This document shows positions 63,278 through 64,000 of a stretch of 64,000 bases of DNA, piece after piece. The notes under the pieces were generated by a model that was not told where the DNA came from, searched no databases, and saw only the letters and a list, made by a program, of their open reading frames with translations. The first letter of the stretch is position 1; each line of letters opens with the position of its first letter. Position numbers and translations under genes: made by a program. Origin of the DNA: an uncultured Pirellulaceae bacterium (lineage in GTDB: Bacteria > Planctomycetota > Planctomycetia > Pirellulales > Pirellulaceae); assembly GCA_937929805.1 (NCBI GenBank), contig CALFUT010000023.1, positions 1 to 64,000 on the forward strand. Direction: 5' to 3'.

Positions 63278-63973
63278 ATGAGCGTCCCATCTTTTGAAGG
63301 CTTTAGCGCGGACACGATTTCGTTTTTGAACCGTCTGAAAAAGAATAATAATCGCGACTGGTTCAACGCCCATAAGGATCAGTACGAGCAATTTGTCCGC
63401 GAGCCCGGACTGGCGTTGATCCGCGACATGGAGAAACCGCTTAAGAAAGTATCTCCGTTCTTCACGGCGGTCGCGAAAAAATCGGGCGGATCGATGATGC
63501 GAATCTATCGGGACGTCCGATTTTCAAAGAATAAGCTGCCGTACAAAACGAACCTCGGCATTCATTTCCGACACGAAGCCGGCAAAGACGTTCACGCGCC
63601 CGGGTTCTATTTCCACGTCCATCCTGACGAGATCTTTTTTGGAGCCGGCATCTGGCGTCCTGAGACCGATCGCCTCAACGATATCCGAACCGTCATCGAT
63701 GATGATTCAGCTCGCTGGAAACGCATCGTCAACAAGAAATCGTTTCGCGAATCGTTCGAGCGAATTGGCGATAGCCTGAAGCGTCCACCGCGTGGTTTTG
63801 ATGCCAATCACGCTTTGATCGAAGACTTGAAACGGAAAGATCACCTGTGCCGAAACTTTTTGACCGAAAAAGAGATCATGGACCGCAAATTGATTGATCG
63901 ACTTACTGGCCACATGAAGTCAGCGATGCCCTTCGTTCGCTTTCTATGTGACGCTTTGCATTTACCCAGCTGA
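63278..63973 (+). CDS. DUF2461 family protein
   Basis: A 231-residue DUF2461 (TIGR02453-type) protein of unknown function. The family opening is visible: F-E-G-F-S-A-D-T-I-S-F-L-x-x-L-K-K-N-N-N-R-D-W-F-N-A-H-K-D-x-Y-E (about 5-36). The core I-Y-R-D-V-R-F-S-K-N-K-L-P-Y-K-T-N-L-G-I-H-F-R-H lies near 79-102, then F-Y-F-H-V-H-P-D-E-I-F-F-G-A-G-I-W. ATG 63278 is preferred to an upstream TTG, since the family starts there. It lies just behind the terminator, so it has its own promoter. Confidence 0.93.
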   Translation: MSVPSFEGFSADTISFLNRLKKNNNRDWFNAHKDQYEQFVREPGLALIRDMEKPLKKVSPFFTAVAKKSGGSMMRIYRDVRFSKNKLPYKTNLGIHFRHEAGKDVHAPGFYFHVHPDEIFFGAGIWRPETDRLNDIRTVIDDDSARWKRIVNKKSFRESFERIGDSLKRPPRGFDANHALIEDLKRKDHLCRNFLTEKEIMDRKLIDRLTGHMKSAMPFVRFLCDALHLPS

Positions 63974-64000
63974 GCCGAACCCATCCACCAAATCTTCGCC

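Overview
The window reads as chromosomal DNA of a planctomycete, probably of the Rhodopirellula/Blastopirellula type. The grounds are: a 16S rRNA gene with no 23S, 5S or tRNA genes behind it; an ECF sigma factor next to a membrane Ser/Thr kinase; a huge SdrD/Cna-B repeat protein that opens with the planctomycete-type LEPR-like motif; a sulfatase remnant; BatA/DUF58 and STAS/HATPase genes; a complete 2-oxoglutarate dehydrogenase operon; and a metal permease fused to a DtxR-like repressor, a layout known from Chlamydia (YtgCR) in the same PVC superphylum. Genes are mostly vertical housekeeping genes. I see no prophage, IS element or CRISPR array.

Layout. 1-1000: 16S 3' end, its terminator, a heptanucleotide tandem repeat and a decayed sulfatase tail. 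1.2-4.1 kb: fatty acid desaturase, PPC-domain protein (with a possible frameshifted lipoprotein leader) and an EamA exporter. 4.2-8.1 kb: Mn/Fe/Zn ABC importer operon. 8.6-14.2 kb: exported WD40 protein and a 1450-residue surface protein. 14.4-21.5 kb: small metabolic genes (flavin reductase, lactonase, FxsA, GNAT, pckA, galK). 21.7-24.1 kb: ECF sigma plus kinase. 24.5-30.2 kb: Flp/Tad pilus genes flp-cpaA-cpaB-cpaC-cpaE, without the ATPase and platform genes. 30.3-34 kb: tadA deaminase, an unknown protein, a metallopeptidase, tRNA-Ser(CGA) and a GlsB-like membrane protein. 34.2-40.3 kb: sucA-sucB-lpdA on the minus strand. 40.4-40.8 kb: an ArsC-like gene with an in-frame TGA, probably a selenoprotein. 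41-45.7 kb: M48 peptidase, AMP nucleosidase, csrA, an FtsQ-like protein and a murB homologue. 45.8-52.2 kb: BatA/DUF58, HATPase and STAS genes, and an HD-GYP phosphodiesterase. 52.3-56.1 kb: PQQ-propeller protein, rdgB, holB, tmk. 56.2-61.2 kb: an ABC-2 exporter with a large partner protein. 61.4-64 kb: folC, a 59-residue basic protein and a DUF2461 protein.

The strongest unusual signal is the selenocysteine candidate at 40440-40784 (minus). An in-frame TGA makes a U-x-x-C redox motif, and a 6-bp hairpin with a G near the start of its loop lies 16 nt downstream. It is invisible to standard gene callers, which would report only the 66-residue tail. Others worth attention are an in-phase A-AAA-AAA slippery site that would join a lipoprotein signal to the PPC protein, the permease-repressor fusion, a dispersed intergenic hairpin family, several heptamer-periodic repeats, and a murB homologue in which two catalytic positions appear substituted, next to an FtsQ-like gene.
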